Source: Vibrio zhugei (lineage in GTDB: Bacteria > Pseudomonadota > Gammaproteobacteria > Enterobacterales > Vibrionaceae). Taken from it: DNA of 64,000 nucleotides. The position numbers and the translations under genes are program-made. The DNA is taken from assembly GCF_003716875.1 (NCBI RefSeq), contig NZ_CP033078.1, forward strand, positions 2,837,450 through 2,901,449. Direction: 5' to 3'. Below the pieces are notes generated by a model. The model saw nothing but the letters and a program-made list of their open reading frames with translations. It did not search any database and had not been told where the DNA came from. The stretch's first letter is position 1. Each line of letters opens with the position of its first letter. Of this stretch, positions 1 to 7,881 are shown in pieces.

Positions 1-287
1 TTCTTGGCGGTGTCCGTGCGACAGAAGGTCAAGGCTTCAATGCGAGTAATGTTATTGGTATTGGCATCAACGGCGTTGATGCGGTCAATGAACTGGCGAA
101 GTCTAAACCAACGGGTTTCTACGGCTCGCTGCTTCCAAGTCCTGACGTGCATGGCTACAAGAGTATTGAATCACTTTACAAGTGGGTAAAAGATGGTGTT
201 GAACCGAAGAAATTTGTTGAAGTCACCGATGTTGTTCTCATCACTCGCGACAACTACAAAGAAGAACTAGCGAAAAAAGGCCTGTAA
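1..287 (+). CDS. araF: L-arabinose-binding periplasmic protein AraF, C-terminal part only
   Basis: The open frame runs in from the left edge (first full codon at base 3) and stops with TAA at 285-287. About 94 C-terminal residues are visible. They closely follow the end of E. coli AraF as I remember it, including GINGVDAVNEL, TGFYGSLLPSPDVHGYK and VTDVVLITRDNYKEELAKKGL-type segments. AraF is the periplasmic receptor that delivers L-arabinose to the AraGH membrane complex. The gene lies 84 bp upstream of araG in the same direction, the usual araFGH order. The start, signal peptide and promoter are outside the window. Confidence 0.9.
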   Translation, partial: LGGVRATEGQGFNASNVIGIGINGVDAVNELAKSKPTGFYGSLLPSPDVHGYKSIESLYKWVKDGVEPKKFVEVTDVVLITRDNYKEELAKKGL

Positions 288-371
288 TTCTCACCCTCTG
301 AACATCATAAAACAATAAAGCATGATTCGCGGCAACCTCGTTGCCGCTTTGCAACCAAAGGAGAGAAGGTC

Positions 372-1886
372 ATGGATAATACTCCTTCGTACCTAGAATT
401 TTGTAATATTTCCAAGCACTTCCCAGGTGTAAAAGCACTGAAAAATATCAGTTTTAAAGCCAATAGCGGAAGCATACACGCGCTTATGGGAGAAAATGGG
501 GCGGGTAAATCCACCCTACTAAAAACACTCAGTGGCTTACATCAGCCCACCGAAGGTCATTTCAATATTGATGGCAAAGAGTTCACCTTTACCAATGCCA
601 ATGATGCTCTGGATCAGGGAATCGCCATCATCTATCAAGAGCTCAACCTTGTGCCAGAGCTCAGTGTCGCCGAGAATATTTTTTTAGGGCAATATCCCAC
701 CCGCAATGGCAGTGTCGACTTTGACACCCTCAACCAAAGAGCCCGTGAGCAACTGGAGCGCTTAGGGGAATACTTCGATCCATCGTATCCACTGAAAAAC
801 TTCTCTATTGGTCAGTGGCAGATGGTAGAAATTGCCAAAGCATTAAGCCGAAATGCACAAATCATCGCGTTTGATGAACCAACCAGTAGCTTGTCACAAC
901 GCGAAATCGAGAACCTCTTTAAAGTCATTCGTGAACTTCGTGATTCAGGAAAAATCATTCTTTATGTCTCACACCGTATGGAAGAAATTTTCCAGCTGTG
1001 CGATGCATTAACCATTTTTAAAGATGGCACCCACGTGGAAACGTTTCACGATCTCAGCCAACTGACACACGAGCGCCTCGTTGAATTAATGGTTGGTCGA
1101 GAAATCAACGATATTTATAACTATCGACCACGTCCAATCGGAAAAAGTGGCTTGCGTTTAGACAATCTAGAAGGTCCCGGTCTCACGGCTCCCATCTCGT
1201 TAGATATCAAGCAAGGCGAAATTCTTGGCTTATTTGGTTTGGTGGGCGCAGGTCGCACAGAACTCACACGGCTCATTTTTGGTGCCGAGAAAGCCACCAA
1301 AGGCACCATCTATCACCATGGGGTTCCGCTGAGTGTCAAAAAACCGGAAGACGCCATTCGTGCTGGCATTACCTTGTGTCCGGAAGATCGCAAAGCGGAC
1401 GGCATCGTGCCGATTTTATCCGTCGCAGAAAATACCAATATCAGTGCCCGTCGCTGGCACTTGCGCTTAAAAAGCATGATTGATTTCAAATGGGAAGGCG
1501 ATAATGCTCAGAAACAGCGTAAGGCCCTGAATATTAAAACCTCCTCATTAGAACAGCGGATTGGCGATCTCTCCGGTGGTAACCAACAAAAAGTGATTTT
1601 AGGGCGTTGGTTATCGACCGCAATGAGTGTGATCTTACTGGATGAACCCACACGCGGTATCGATATTGGCGCGAAGTCTGAAATTTACGAATTAATTTTT
1701 AAGTTAGCCGAGAATGGTGTCACGGTGTTAGTGGTCTCGAGCGACTTACCAGAGGTGCTCGGTATTTCTGACCGTCTTTTAGTGATGAAAGAAGGCGCGC
1801 TCTCCGGCGAATTACAACGTAATGAATTTAATGAACAAACTGCACTCCGTTTCGCCATGATTGGCAAAGACCAGAACGCGGCTTAA
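372..1886 (+). CDS. araG: L-arabinose ABC transporter ATP-binding protein AraG
   Basis: This 504-residue protein has the same length as E. coli AraG. It has two fused ABC ATPase halves, as in all sugar importers of the RbsA/AraG/MglA group. The first half carries Walker A GENGAGKST (residues 40-48), a degenerate signature SIGQWQ (near 145) and Walker B IIAFDEPTSS (164-173). The second half has the family's altered Walker A GLVGAGRTE (289-297), LSGGNQQK (400-407) and VILLDEPTRGID. It powers L-arabinose import at the inner face of the membrane. The ATG is preceded by a strong AAGGAGAG ribosome binding site. araH follows 16 bp downstream. The protein looks intact, but its membrane partner is broken, so the complex may not work. 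Confidence 0.95.
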   Translation: MDNTPSYLEFCNISKHFPGVKALKNISFKANSGSIHALMGENGAGKSTLLKTLSGLHQPTEGHFNIDGKEFTFTNANDALDQGIAIIYQELNLVPELSVAENIFLGQYPTRNGSVDFDTLNQRAREQLERLGEYFDPSYPLKNFSIGQWQMVEIAKALSRNAQIIAFDEPTSSLSQREIENLFKVIRELRDSGKIILYVSHRMEEIFQLCDALTIFKDGTHVETFHDLSQLTHERLVELMVGREINDIYNYRPRPIGKSGLRLDNLEGPGLTAPISLDIKQGEILGLFGLVGAGRTELTRLIFGAEKATKGTIYHHGVPLSVKKPEDAIRAGITLCPEDRKADGIVPILSVAENTNISARRWHLRLKSMIDFKWEGDNAQKQRKALNIKTSSLEQRIGDLSGGNQQKVILGRWLSTAMSVILLDEPTRGIDIGAKSEIYELIFKLAENGVTVLVVSSDLPEVLGISDRLLVMKEGALSGELQRNEFNEQTALRFAMIGKDQNAA

Positions 1887-2818
1887 TACAAGGATTCTAG
1901 AAATGTCAGTATCAACTACGAATAAACCCGAAAATGTGCAGAGCGAAAAACGCACCTTTAGCCTCGCCGGTATGTGGGATACGTTTGGTATGCTCATCGT
2001 CTTCGCAGGCTTATTCTTGCTCTGTAGCTTGTTCGTCCCCTACTTCGCAACCTTCGTTAATATGAAGGGGCTCGGACTGGCGATTTCGATGAGTGGTATG
2101 GTCGCCTGTGCCATGTTGTTTTGCCTTGCCTGTGGCGAGTTAGACTTATCCGTCGCGTCGGTGATTGCCTGCTCCGGTGTTGTCACTGCTGTCGCGATTA
2201 ATGCGACCAACAGTGTCGTGCTCGGCGTCGGCGCCGGACTGCTCTCTGGTGTGGCTTTTGGCTTGTTGAATGGTTTTATTATCGCCAAACTGCAAATCAA
2301 TGCCTTGATCACAACACTCGCAACCATGCAAATTGCGCGTGGCTTAGGCTACATTATTTCCGATGGTAAAGCCGTTGGTATTACCGAAGAAAGCTTCTTC
2401 TCACTGGGCAATTCATCACTGATTGGCGTTCCCACCCCCGTATGGCTAACCATCATCGCTTTTATCGTTTTTGCCTTCCTACTCAATCGCACGGTCTATG
2501 GCCGAAACACCTTAGCCATTGGGGGCAACGAAGAAGCAGCCCGTTTAGCCGGCGTGAATGTTGTCAAAACAAAAATGTGGATCTTTGTTATCTCTGGTTT
2601 TATTTCCGCACTTGCCGGCGTCATTCTTGCGGCACGAATGACCAGTGGACAACCCATGACGTCGGTTGGCTTTGAGTTGGTGGTGATTTCTGCCTGTGTC
2701 CTCGGTGGTGTCTCCCTGAAAGGCGGAATCGGTAAAGTATCCTACGTGATTGCTGGTGTGTTAATTCTCGGTACTGTTGAAAACGCGATGAACTTATTGA
2801 ATATGTCACCGTTTGCTC

Positions 2819-3905
2819 CCGATTTCAGATAATAAGTGCGACATTCATGGAAATATGTAGAAGAGGAAGCCAACTGCTGAAAGTGGTACGCTCTTCTCGC
2901 CAAAGAAACAAGCAGTACTACCATGAATTATCAACAGTTGACCGAAGGCAGAAGATACCAGATTTCTGCTCTTTTGGAACGGGGAATTTCGGTTCCTGAA
3001 ATAGCTAAAACAGTTCAGTGCCACCGCTCGACGGTATACCGTGAGCTTAAACGCGGTCGGAAGGGAGAGCATTATTGCCCTAACGAAGCCCAGATGTCGT
3101 CTACCAAAAAGCGCAAAACAGCACGTAAATACCGAATACCAAAGGAACGTGTCGATTTTATCCGCCTTCTTTTAGAAACAGATTGGAGTCCAGAGCAGAT
3201 TTCTAATGTATTAACGAAAATTGGTGCATCTGTCAGTCATGAGTGGATCTATCGCTTTGTTGCTCAAGATAAACGCTTGGGCGGTAAGTTATATCGTCAC
3301 TTGAGACAAGGTCATAAGCGGTATCGCCGAGGTAAACAAGAGAAAGCTCCAGCGATAAAAAATGCCGTTTCGATTGATGATAGACCAAGCATCGTTGACA
3401 GTAAGGAGCGGTTTGGTGACTGGGAAATCGACACTGTGCTAGGTAAGCATGGTACAGGTGCAATGGTGACTATTTTAGAGCGTAAGACTCGATTTTACGT
3501 GGTAAAGAAAGTGCCATCTAAGTCAGCGGATGATGTCACCAAAGCGACAATAGAGCTACTGAAGCCCTATAAGAAACATGTCCATACCATTACGGCAGAT
3601 AACGGGCGAGAGTTTGCAGGTCATGAAACCATCGCAAAAGAATTAAAGGCTGATGTGTACTTTGCTCATCCGTACAGTTCTTGGGAGCGTGGTGCTAATG
3701 AGAATGCGAACGGTCTTTTAAGGCAATATGTGAAGAAAGGAACCGATCTAACGACAGTGACGGACATCGATATAGAGTTCGCTTTATCGCGGATAAATTA
3801 CCGTCCGAGAAAGTGTTTAGGCTTCAAGCAGGCAGCCATTATATTTGAGGAGATGGCTTTAGCTTCTTGATATTGGAGAGTGTCGCACTTCGCAGTTGAA
3901 TTCGG
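2819..3905 (+). mobile_element. IS30-family insertion sequence inside araH
   Basis: The element is about 1.09 kb with one transposase gene. Its ends are imperfect inverted repeats about 28 bp long. The left end reads CCGATTTCA, then a variable stretch, then AGTGCGACATTC. The right end, read on the other strand, is CCGAATTCA, a variable stretch, then AGTGCGACACTC. The flanks carry GCTC at 2815-2818 and 3906-3909, a possible 4-bp target duplication. If the ends are placed one base further out (CCCGA), the duplication becomes CT. Small duplications of 2-4 bp fit the IS30 family. Removing the element and one copy of the duplication restores araH exactly. Confidence 0.9.
2923..3870 (+). CDS. IS30-family transposase
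   Basis: This 315-residue transposase begins with a helix-turn-helix region (residues about 8-45: LTEGRRYQISALLERG then VPEIAKTVQCHRSTVYREL), typical of IS30 proteins. The catalytic core has the DDE triad at D170 (in GDWEID), D226 (in TADNGRE) and E260 (in ERGANEN). The 33 residues between D226 and E260 match the DD(33)E spacing of the family, and the NENANGLLRQY-like block is also characteristic. The frame is intact, so the element may still be active. The start at 2923 (MNYQQLTEGRRYQI) fits the usual family N-terminus; no strong ribosome binding site precedes it. Confidence 0.93.
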   Translation: MNYQQLTEGRRYQISALLERGISVPEIAKTVQCHRSTVYRELKRGRKGEHYCPNEAQMSSTKKRKTARKYRIPKERVDFIRLLLETDWSPEQISNVLTKIGASVSHEWIYRFVAQDKRLGGKLYRHLRQGHKRYRRGKQEKAPAIKNAVSIDDRPSIVDSKERFGDWEIDTVLGKHGTGAMVTILERKTRFYVVKKVPSKSADDVTKATIELLKPYKKHVHTITADNGREFAGHETIAKELKADVYFAHPYSSWERGANENANGLLRQYVKKGTDLTTVTDIDIEFALSRINYRPRKCLGFKQAAIIFEEMALAS

Positions 3906-4007
3906 GCTCAATATGTTGTCCGCGGTACGATTTTATTAGCAGCGGTTATTTTCGACCGTTACAAACAGAAAAAACGCTAACTCAATCCATTGAGTCGATC
4001 ACTACTG

Positions 4008-4039
4008 CAAAGAGCCTAATTTTATTTAGGCTCTTTTTT
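4008..4039 (+). terminator. Rho-independent terminator after araH
   Basis: A hairpin with arms AAGAGCCTAA and TTAGGCTCTT is followed by a T-rich run. It lies 28 bp after the original araH stop and closes the araFGH operon. Confidence 0.85.
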
Positions 4040-4066
4040 ATTTTGATTCATTTTTATTTTGATTCA
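4035..4066. repeat. Perfect tandem duplication of a 16-bp AT-rich unit
   Basis: The unit TTTTTATTTTGATTCA occurs twice back to back (4035-4050 and 4051-4066), starting in the T-tract of the araH terminator. It looks like a slippage duplication; no function is evident. Confidence 0.9.
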
Positions 4067-4302
4067 TTTCAGCCAATTTATTTCAAAAAGAAAATTAAAT
4101 ATCGCCTTAGTTTTTGTGAACGAGATGTAAAAATACTTGCTATTAAGATGGACTATTTCGCTACTCAAAATGTTATGTGATTAATCTCGATTACTTGAAA
4201 TAAGTATAAATATAGGATCATTACCGCATGACAATAATAGATAAAATGTTTAATTCCCATTCGTGAAATACATCCGTTAAAAAAGAAAAAAGGAACATCA
4301 AT
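4067..4302 (+). promoter_or_regulatory. Upstream region of ytfQ
   Basis: This AT-rich gap lies between the araH terminator and ytfQ and must hold the promoter of the ytfQRT-yjfF operon. A weak CRP-like site (TGTGA, six bases, TGTAA) sits at 4115-4130; only its left half is good. TATAAT-like stretches occur near 4205-4215 but I cannot pick the promoter with confidence. The ribosome binding site AAAAAAGGAAC lies just before ATG 4303. Confidence 0.4.
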
Positions 4303-5265
4303 ATGTTTAAAAAACTTTCTACAGCTGTAGCAATCAGTTCATTATTGATGTCTGGTTCGCTTATGGCGCAATCCCTCACTGTAGGTTTTTCGCAAATTGG
4401 TTCTGAATCAGGTTGGAGAGCAGCAGAAACCTCTGTTGCGAAAGCTGAAGCAGCAAAACGAGACATCACGTTAAAAATATCCGATGCTCAACAAAAGCAA
4501 GAAAACCAAATCAAAGCCGTTCGTTCGTTCATCGCACAAGGTGTCGATGCCATTTTTATTGCCCCCGTCGTACAAACCGGTTGGGGTCCTGTTCTAGAAG
4601 AAGCCAAAGATTATGATATTCCCGTTTTTCTTCTTGACCGAGGCATCAGCGTAAAAGATAAATCGCTTTACATGACGGCCGTCACCGCCGATAACGTCTT
4701 GGAAGGAAAAGTCGCTGGCGATTGGCTGATTAATAAAGTCCAAGACCGTAAAAGCTGTGATGTTGTCGAGCTACAGGGAACCGTCGGTGCCAGTGTCGCG
4801 ATTGATCGTAAAAAAGGCTTTCACGACGCCGTTAAGAATGCGAAAAATATTCATATTGTTCGCACTCAATCGGGTGAGTTTACACGCAGTAAAGGTAAAG
4901 AAGTCATGGAGAGCTTTATTAAAGCCGAAAATGATGGCAAAAGTATCTGTGCTGTTTTCTCTCATAACGACGATATGGCCATCGGGGCCATTCAAGCAAT
5001 AAAAGAAGCCGGTTTACAACCTGGTAAAGATATTTTAATTGTATCGATTGATGCTGTGCCTGATATTTTCAAAGCGATGAAAAAAGGCGAAAGTAATGCC
5101 ACCGTTGAATTAACACCAAATATGGCGGGCCCTGCTTTTGATGCGCTTATTTCATACAAAGAAAAAGGCATTATCCCACCGAAGAAAATCGTCACTAAAT
5201 CCACATTATTCTTACCAAAAGACGCGGATAAAGAGATTAAAATCAAAGAAAACCTTGGTTATTAA
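4303..5265 (+). CDS. ytfQ: Galactofuranose/arabinofuranose-type sugar-binding protein YtfQ
   Basis: A 320-residue periplasmic sugar receptor of the RbsB-like fold. The N-terminus is a signal peptide (MFKKL, hydrophobic stretch, cleavage after LMAQ near residue 23). The mature part begins LTVGFSQIGSESGWRAAET, practically the same as E. coli YtfQ, and also shares KQENQIKAVRSF, GVDAIFIAPVV, VELQGTVGASVAIDRKKGF and ELTPNMAGPAFDAL. E. coli YtfQ binds galactofuranose, and the related Shewanella GafA system prefers L-arabinofuranose; the sequence alone does not decide between these ligands. It is the first gene of a four-gene transporter operon and lies next to the arabinose araFGH genes, which favours a pentose role. 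Confidence 0.93.
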   Translation: MFKKLSTAVAISSLLMSGSLMAQSLTVGFSQIGSESGWRAAETSVAKAEAAKRDITLKISDAQQKQENQIKAVRSFIAQGVDAIFIAPVVQTGWGPVLEEAKDYDIPVFLLDRGISVKDKSLYMTAVTADNVLEGKVAGDWLINKVQDRKSCDVVELQGTVGASVAIDRKKGFHDAVKNAKNIHIVRTQSGEFTRSKGKEVMESFIKAENDGKSICAVFSHNDDMAIGAIQAIKEAGLQPGKDILIVSIDAVPDIFKAMKKGESNATVELTPNMAGPAFDALISYKEKGIIPPKKIVTKSTLFLPKDADKEIKIKENLGY

Positions 5266-5290
5266 TACCCGCAGTTAGGAAGTACCGTAT

Positions 5291-5318
5291 ATATCCATGC
5301 TCACTCGAGCATGGATAT
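5291..5318 (+). promoter_or_regulatory. Perfect 12-bp intercistronic hairpin between ytfQ and ytfR
   Basis: The arms ATATCCATGCTC (5291-5302) and GAGCATGGATAT (5307-5318) are perfectly complementary around an ACTC loop. No T-run follows, so it is not a typical terminator. Its place, between the gene for an abundant binding protein and the ATPase gene, suggests an mRNA-stabilising or attenuating stem that keeps ytfQ expression above the rest (inference). It also covers the ATG at 5311, which argues against that codon as the ytfR start. Confidence 0.75.
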
Positions 5319-5337
5319 CACCATGGAGTACAGAATG

Positions 5338-6846
5338 ATGTCTACAGAAACGTCACATACAGATTTATTACTCAATGCAAAACGCATTTGTAAATTTTTC
5401 CCCGGAGTGAAAGCCCTGCAAAACGTCGACTTCTCACTACGCAAAGGCGAAATCATGGCGCTCTTAGGGGAAAATGGTGCGGGTAAATCGACGTTAGTGA
5501 AAACATTAACTGGCGTATATGAAAAGGATTCCGGTGAGATCTGGCTAGATGGCAAAACCATCTCACCGAAGAGTACCGCAGATGCCCAAGAAGTAGGAAT
5601 TGGTACGGTATACCAAGAGGTCAACTTACTGCCCAATATGTCCGTCATGGACAATTTATTTATCGGCCATGAACCGAAGAAATTTGGATTGGTGGACAGA
5701 AAAACCATGGCCGTCAAAGCTCAGGCTATTGTCGATAGTTATGGACTCGATATTGATGTCAGCTTACCGCTTAACCAATTCTCCGTCGCCATCCAACAAG
5801 TCATCGCGATCGCACGCGCGATTTCTATGTCGGCGAAAATTCTCATTCTCGATGAGCCAACCGCCAGTTTAGATGGAAACGAAGTCAAAATGTTGTTTGA
5901 TATCATGCGTGACCTGAAACAACAGGGCGTCAGCTTAGTGTTCATCACCCACTTCCTCGATCAAGTCTATGAGGTCAGTGATCGCATTACCGTATTACGT
6001 AATGGCCAACTGGTCGGCACCCGTGAAACCGCCGAACTCCCCCAAATCGACCTCGTTCAAATGATGTTAGGTCACGAGCTTGAAGGCAATGCCCTGCAAC
6101 GTGCGGGCAAAACCAAATGGCAAGGTAACTCAATTATCAAGCTCTCTAATTTTGGTAAAAAAGGCACGATAGAACCTTTCGATCTGGAAATACATGCGGG
6201 TGAAATCGTCGGGTTAGCTGGGTTATTAGGCTCTGGACGCACCGAAACCGCACAAGTGATTTTTGGGATTGAATCAAGCGATTCCGGTGAGTGTTATTTG
6301 CACAATAAATCCGTATCGATTAAAAGTGCTCGCCAAGCGTCACACCTTGGGCTGGGTTATTGTCCAGAAGACCGTAAAACCGATGGCATTATCGGCGCCG
6401 CCTCTGTGCGAGAGAATATTATTTTAGCGCTTCAAGCACAACGTGGCTGGTTTAAACCACTATCCACCAAAGAGCAAACTGACATTGCTGAACGCTTTGT
6501 CAAACAACTGGCCATTAAAACGCCCAGTATTGAGCAGCCCATTGAGTTTCTTTCGGGTGGGAATCAACAGAAAGTCTTGTTGGCACGCTGGCTTCTGACG
6601 AAACCGAAATTTTTAATTCTCGATGAACCTACACGCGGCATTGATGTAGGTGCTCATGCGGAAATCATTCGTTTAATCGAAAGTCTCTGTGCCGACGGCT
6701 TGGCCTTGTTGGTCATTTCTTCCGAATTAGAAGAACTGACTGGCTATGCCGATCGCGTGGTGGTGTTAAAAGATCGCAAACAAGTCGCGGAAATCTCTTC
6801 GGACGATCTTTCCGTTCCAGCAATTATGCAAGCGATAGCAAGTTAA
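5338..6846 (+). CDS. ytfR: Furanose ABC transporter ATP-binding protein YtfR
   Basis: A double ABC ATPase of about 502 residues. From ATG 5338 it begins MSTETSH, close to the E. coli YtfR start. GGAG at 5324-5327 sits 7-10 bases before the two adjacent ATGs at 5335 and 5338; an earlier ATG at 5311 lies in a hairpin and is less likely. Walker A GENGAGKST falls at about residues 44-52, Walker B ILILDEPTASLD follows, and the second half carries FLSGGNQQKVLL and LILDEPTRGIDVGAHAEII. It energises the YtfT/YjfF permease pair. The downstream gene starts 9 bp after its stop, so translation is probably coupled. Confidence 0.93.
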   Translation: MSTETSHTDLLLNAKRICKFFPGVKALQNVDFSLRKGEIMALLGENGAGKSTLVKTLTGVYEKDSGEIWLDGKTISPKSTADAQEVGIGTVYQEVNLLPNMSVMDNLFIGHEPKKFGLVDRKTMAVKAQAIVDSYGLDIDVSLPLNQFSVAIQQVIAIARAISMSAKILILDEPTASLDGNEVKMLFDIMRDLKQQGVSLVFITHFLDQVYEVSDRITVLRNGQLVGTRETAELPQIDLVQMMLGHELEGNALQRAGKTKWQGNSIIKLSNFGKKGTIEPFDLEIHAGEIVGLAGLLGSGRTETAQVIFGIESSDSGECYLHNKSVSIKSARQASHLGLGYCPEDRKTDGIIGAASVRENIILALQAQRGWFKPLSTKEQTDIAERFVKQLAIKTPSIEQPIEFLSGGNQQKVLLARWLLTKPKFLILDEPTRGIDVGAHAEIIRLIESLCADGLALLVISSELEELTGYADRVVVLKDRKQVAEISSDDLSVPAIMQAIAS

Positions 6847-6855
6847 GGCGGTACT

Positions 6856-7881
6856 ATGAGCTTTTTAAACCCTACCTCTGAGTCCAGAAGGCAAAAAAAA
6901 TCATCCTTTCATTTGCCCAAAGGTACCCCACAATTGGCAGCTTTACTATTACTGCTGCTCGTGAATAGCCTCATTGCAGATAACTTTTTTTCTATTCACA
7001 TTCAAGACGGACGCCTATTCGGCAGCACCATTGATATCCTAAACCGAGGCGCCCCAGTCGCACTTTTAACCGTGGGGATGACCTTGGTGATCGCCACAGG
7101 CGGCATTGACCTATCCGTTGGCGCTGTCATGGCGATCAGTGGCGCCGTGATGGCAAGTTTAGCCTCACAAGGCTACGAGCCTGGTTTTATTTTAATGTGT
7201 GCGATCGCTGCCGGTGCTTTATGCGGATTATGGAACGGCTTCTTAGTGGCGGTGTTCAAAATCCAACCGATAGTCGCGACATTAATTTTGATGGTCGCCG
7301 GTCGAGGCATTGCCCAATTGATCACCAAAGGGCAAGTCATCACCTTCACAAATGACACACTGTCTTGGTTAGGCAGTGGCTCCTTCTTGTACTTGCCGAC
7401 TCCCGTCTGGCTCATGATATTCGCAGCAATTGTCGTTTGGCTTTTAACAAAAAAAACCGCTCTCGGATTATTCATTGAATCCGTAGGGATTAATATTAAG
7501 GCGGCCAAAAATGCCGGTATCCATACGCCAGCTATCGTGATGTCCGTTTATGTCATCAGTGGCATCATGGCTTCTATCGCCGGGATTGCTGTCGCCGCTG
7601 ATATCCAAGGCGCGGACGCCAATAATGCAGGCTTATGGCTAGAAATGGATGCGATCTTAGCCGTGGTCATTGGTGGTACCTCTCTCATGGGCGGACGGTT
7701 CAATTTATTTACCGCGCTCATTGGGGCTTACATCATTCAGAGTATTAATACGGGGATTCTTTTATCCGGTTACCAACCTCAATGGAATCAAATTGTTAAA
7801 GCCGTTGTCGTGTTGATTGTGTTGATATTGCAATCACCGGCTGTGATTCGTGCCATCAAAGGGAGAATGAATCATGATTAA
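6856..7881 (+). CDS. ytfT: Furanose ABC transporter permease YtfT
   Basis: A 341-residue inner-membrane permease of the BPD_transp_2 family with many hydrophobic segments. It shares DGRLFGSPIDILNRxAPVALL-type sequence, TLVIATGGIDLSVGAVMAI, VAGRGIAQLITKGQ and IQGADANNAGLWLEMDAILA with E. coli YtfT (341 residues). It forms one half of the transmembrane channel, paired with YjfF. AGGCGGT stands before the ATG. The 3' end overlaps yjfF by 8 bp, the same compact layout as in E. coli. Confidence 0.93.
   Translation: MSFLNPTSESRRQKKSSFHLPKGTPQLAALLLLLLVNSLIADNFFSIHIQDGRLFGSTIDILNRGAPVALLTVGMTLVIATGGIDLSVGAVMAISGAVMASLASQGYEPGFILMCAIAAGALCGLWNGFLVAVFKIQPIVATLILMVAGRGIAQLITKGQVITFTNDTLSWLGSGSFLYLPTPVWLMIFAAIVVWLLTKKTALGLFIESVGINIKAAKNAGIHTPAIVMSVYVISGIMASIAGIAVAADIQGADANNAGLWLEMDAILAVVIGGTSLMGGRFNLFTALIGAYIIQSINTGILLSGYQPQWNQIVKAVVVLIVLILQSPAVIRAIKGRMNHD

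Larger units (their letters stand above)
1903..3980 (+). pseudogene. araH: L-arabinose ABC transporter permease AraH, interrupted by an IS30-family element
   Basis: The 5' part (1903 to about 2817) encodes 305 residues matching AraH, a polytopic permease of the BPD_transp_2 type. I chose ATG 1903 (MSVSTTNK) because AAGGA precedes it; an earlier in-frame TTG at 1861 lies inside araG. The frame then runs into the IS and stops at 2832 after four foreign residues (PDFR). Beyond the IS, 3909-3980 continues in register with QYVVRGTILLAAVIFDRYK and ends KQKKR before a TAA. Joining the halves gives 305+23=328 residues, the length of E. coli AraH. The insertion removes the last membrane segment and cytoplasmic tail, so function is probably lost. 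This is inferred; the truncated protein has not been tested. Confidence 0.95.

Noticed and set aside
1041..1060. GTGGAAACGTTTCACG inside araG as a further parS-like site
   Set aside because: It lacks the central TCACGTGA core and matches only by loose similarity.
2040..2331. Overlapping antisense frames in araH, araG, ytfR, ytfT and yjfF
   Set aside because: They mirror the codon pattern of well-identified genes and have no start signals.
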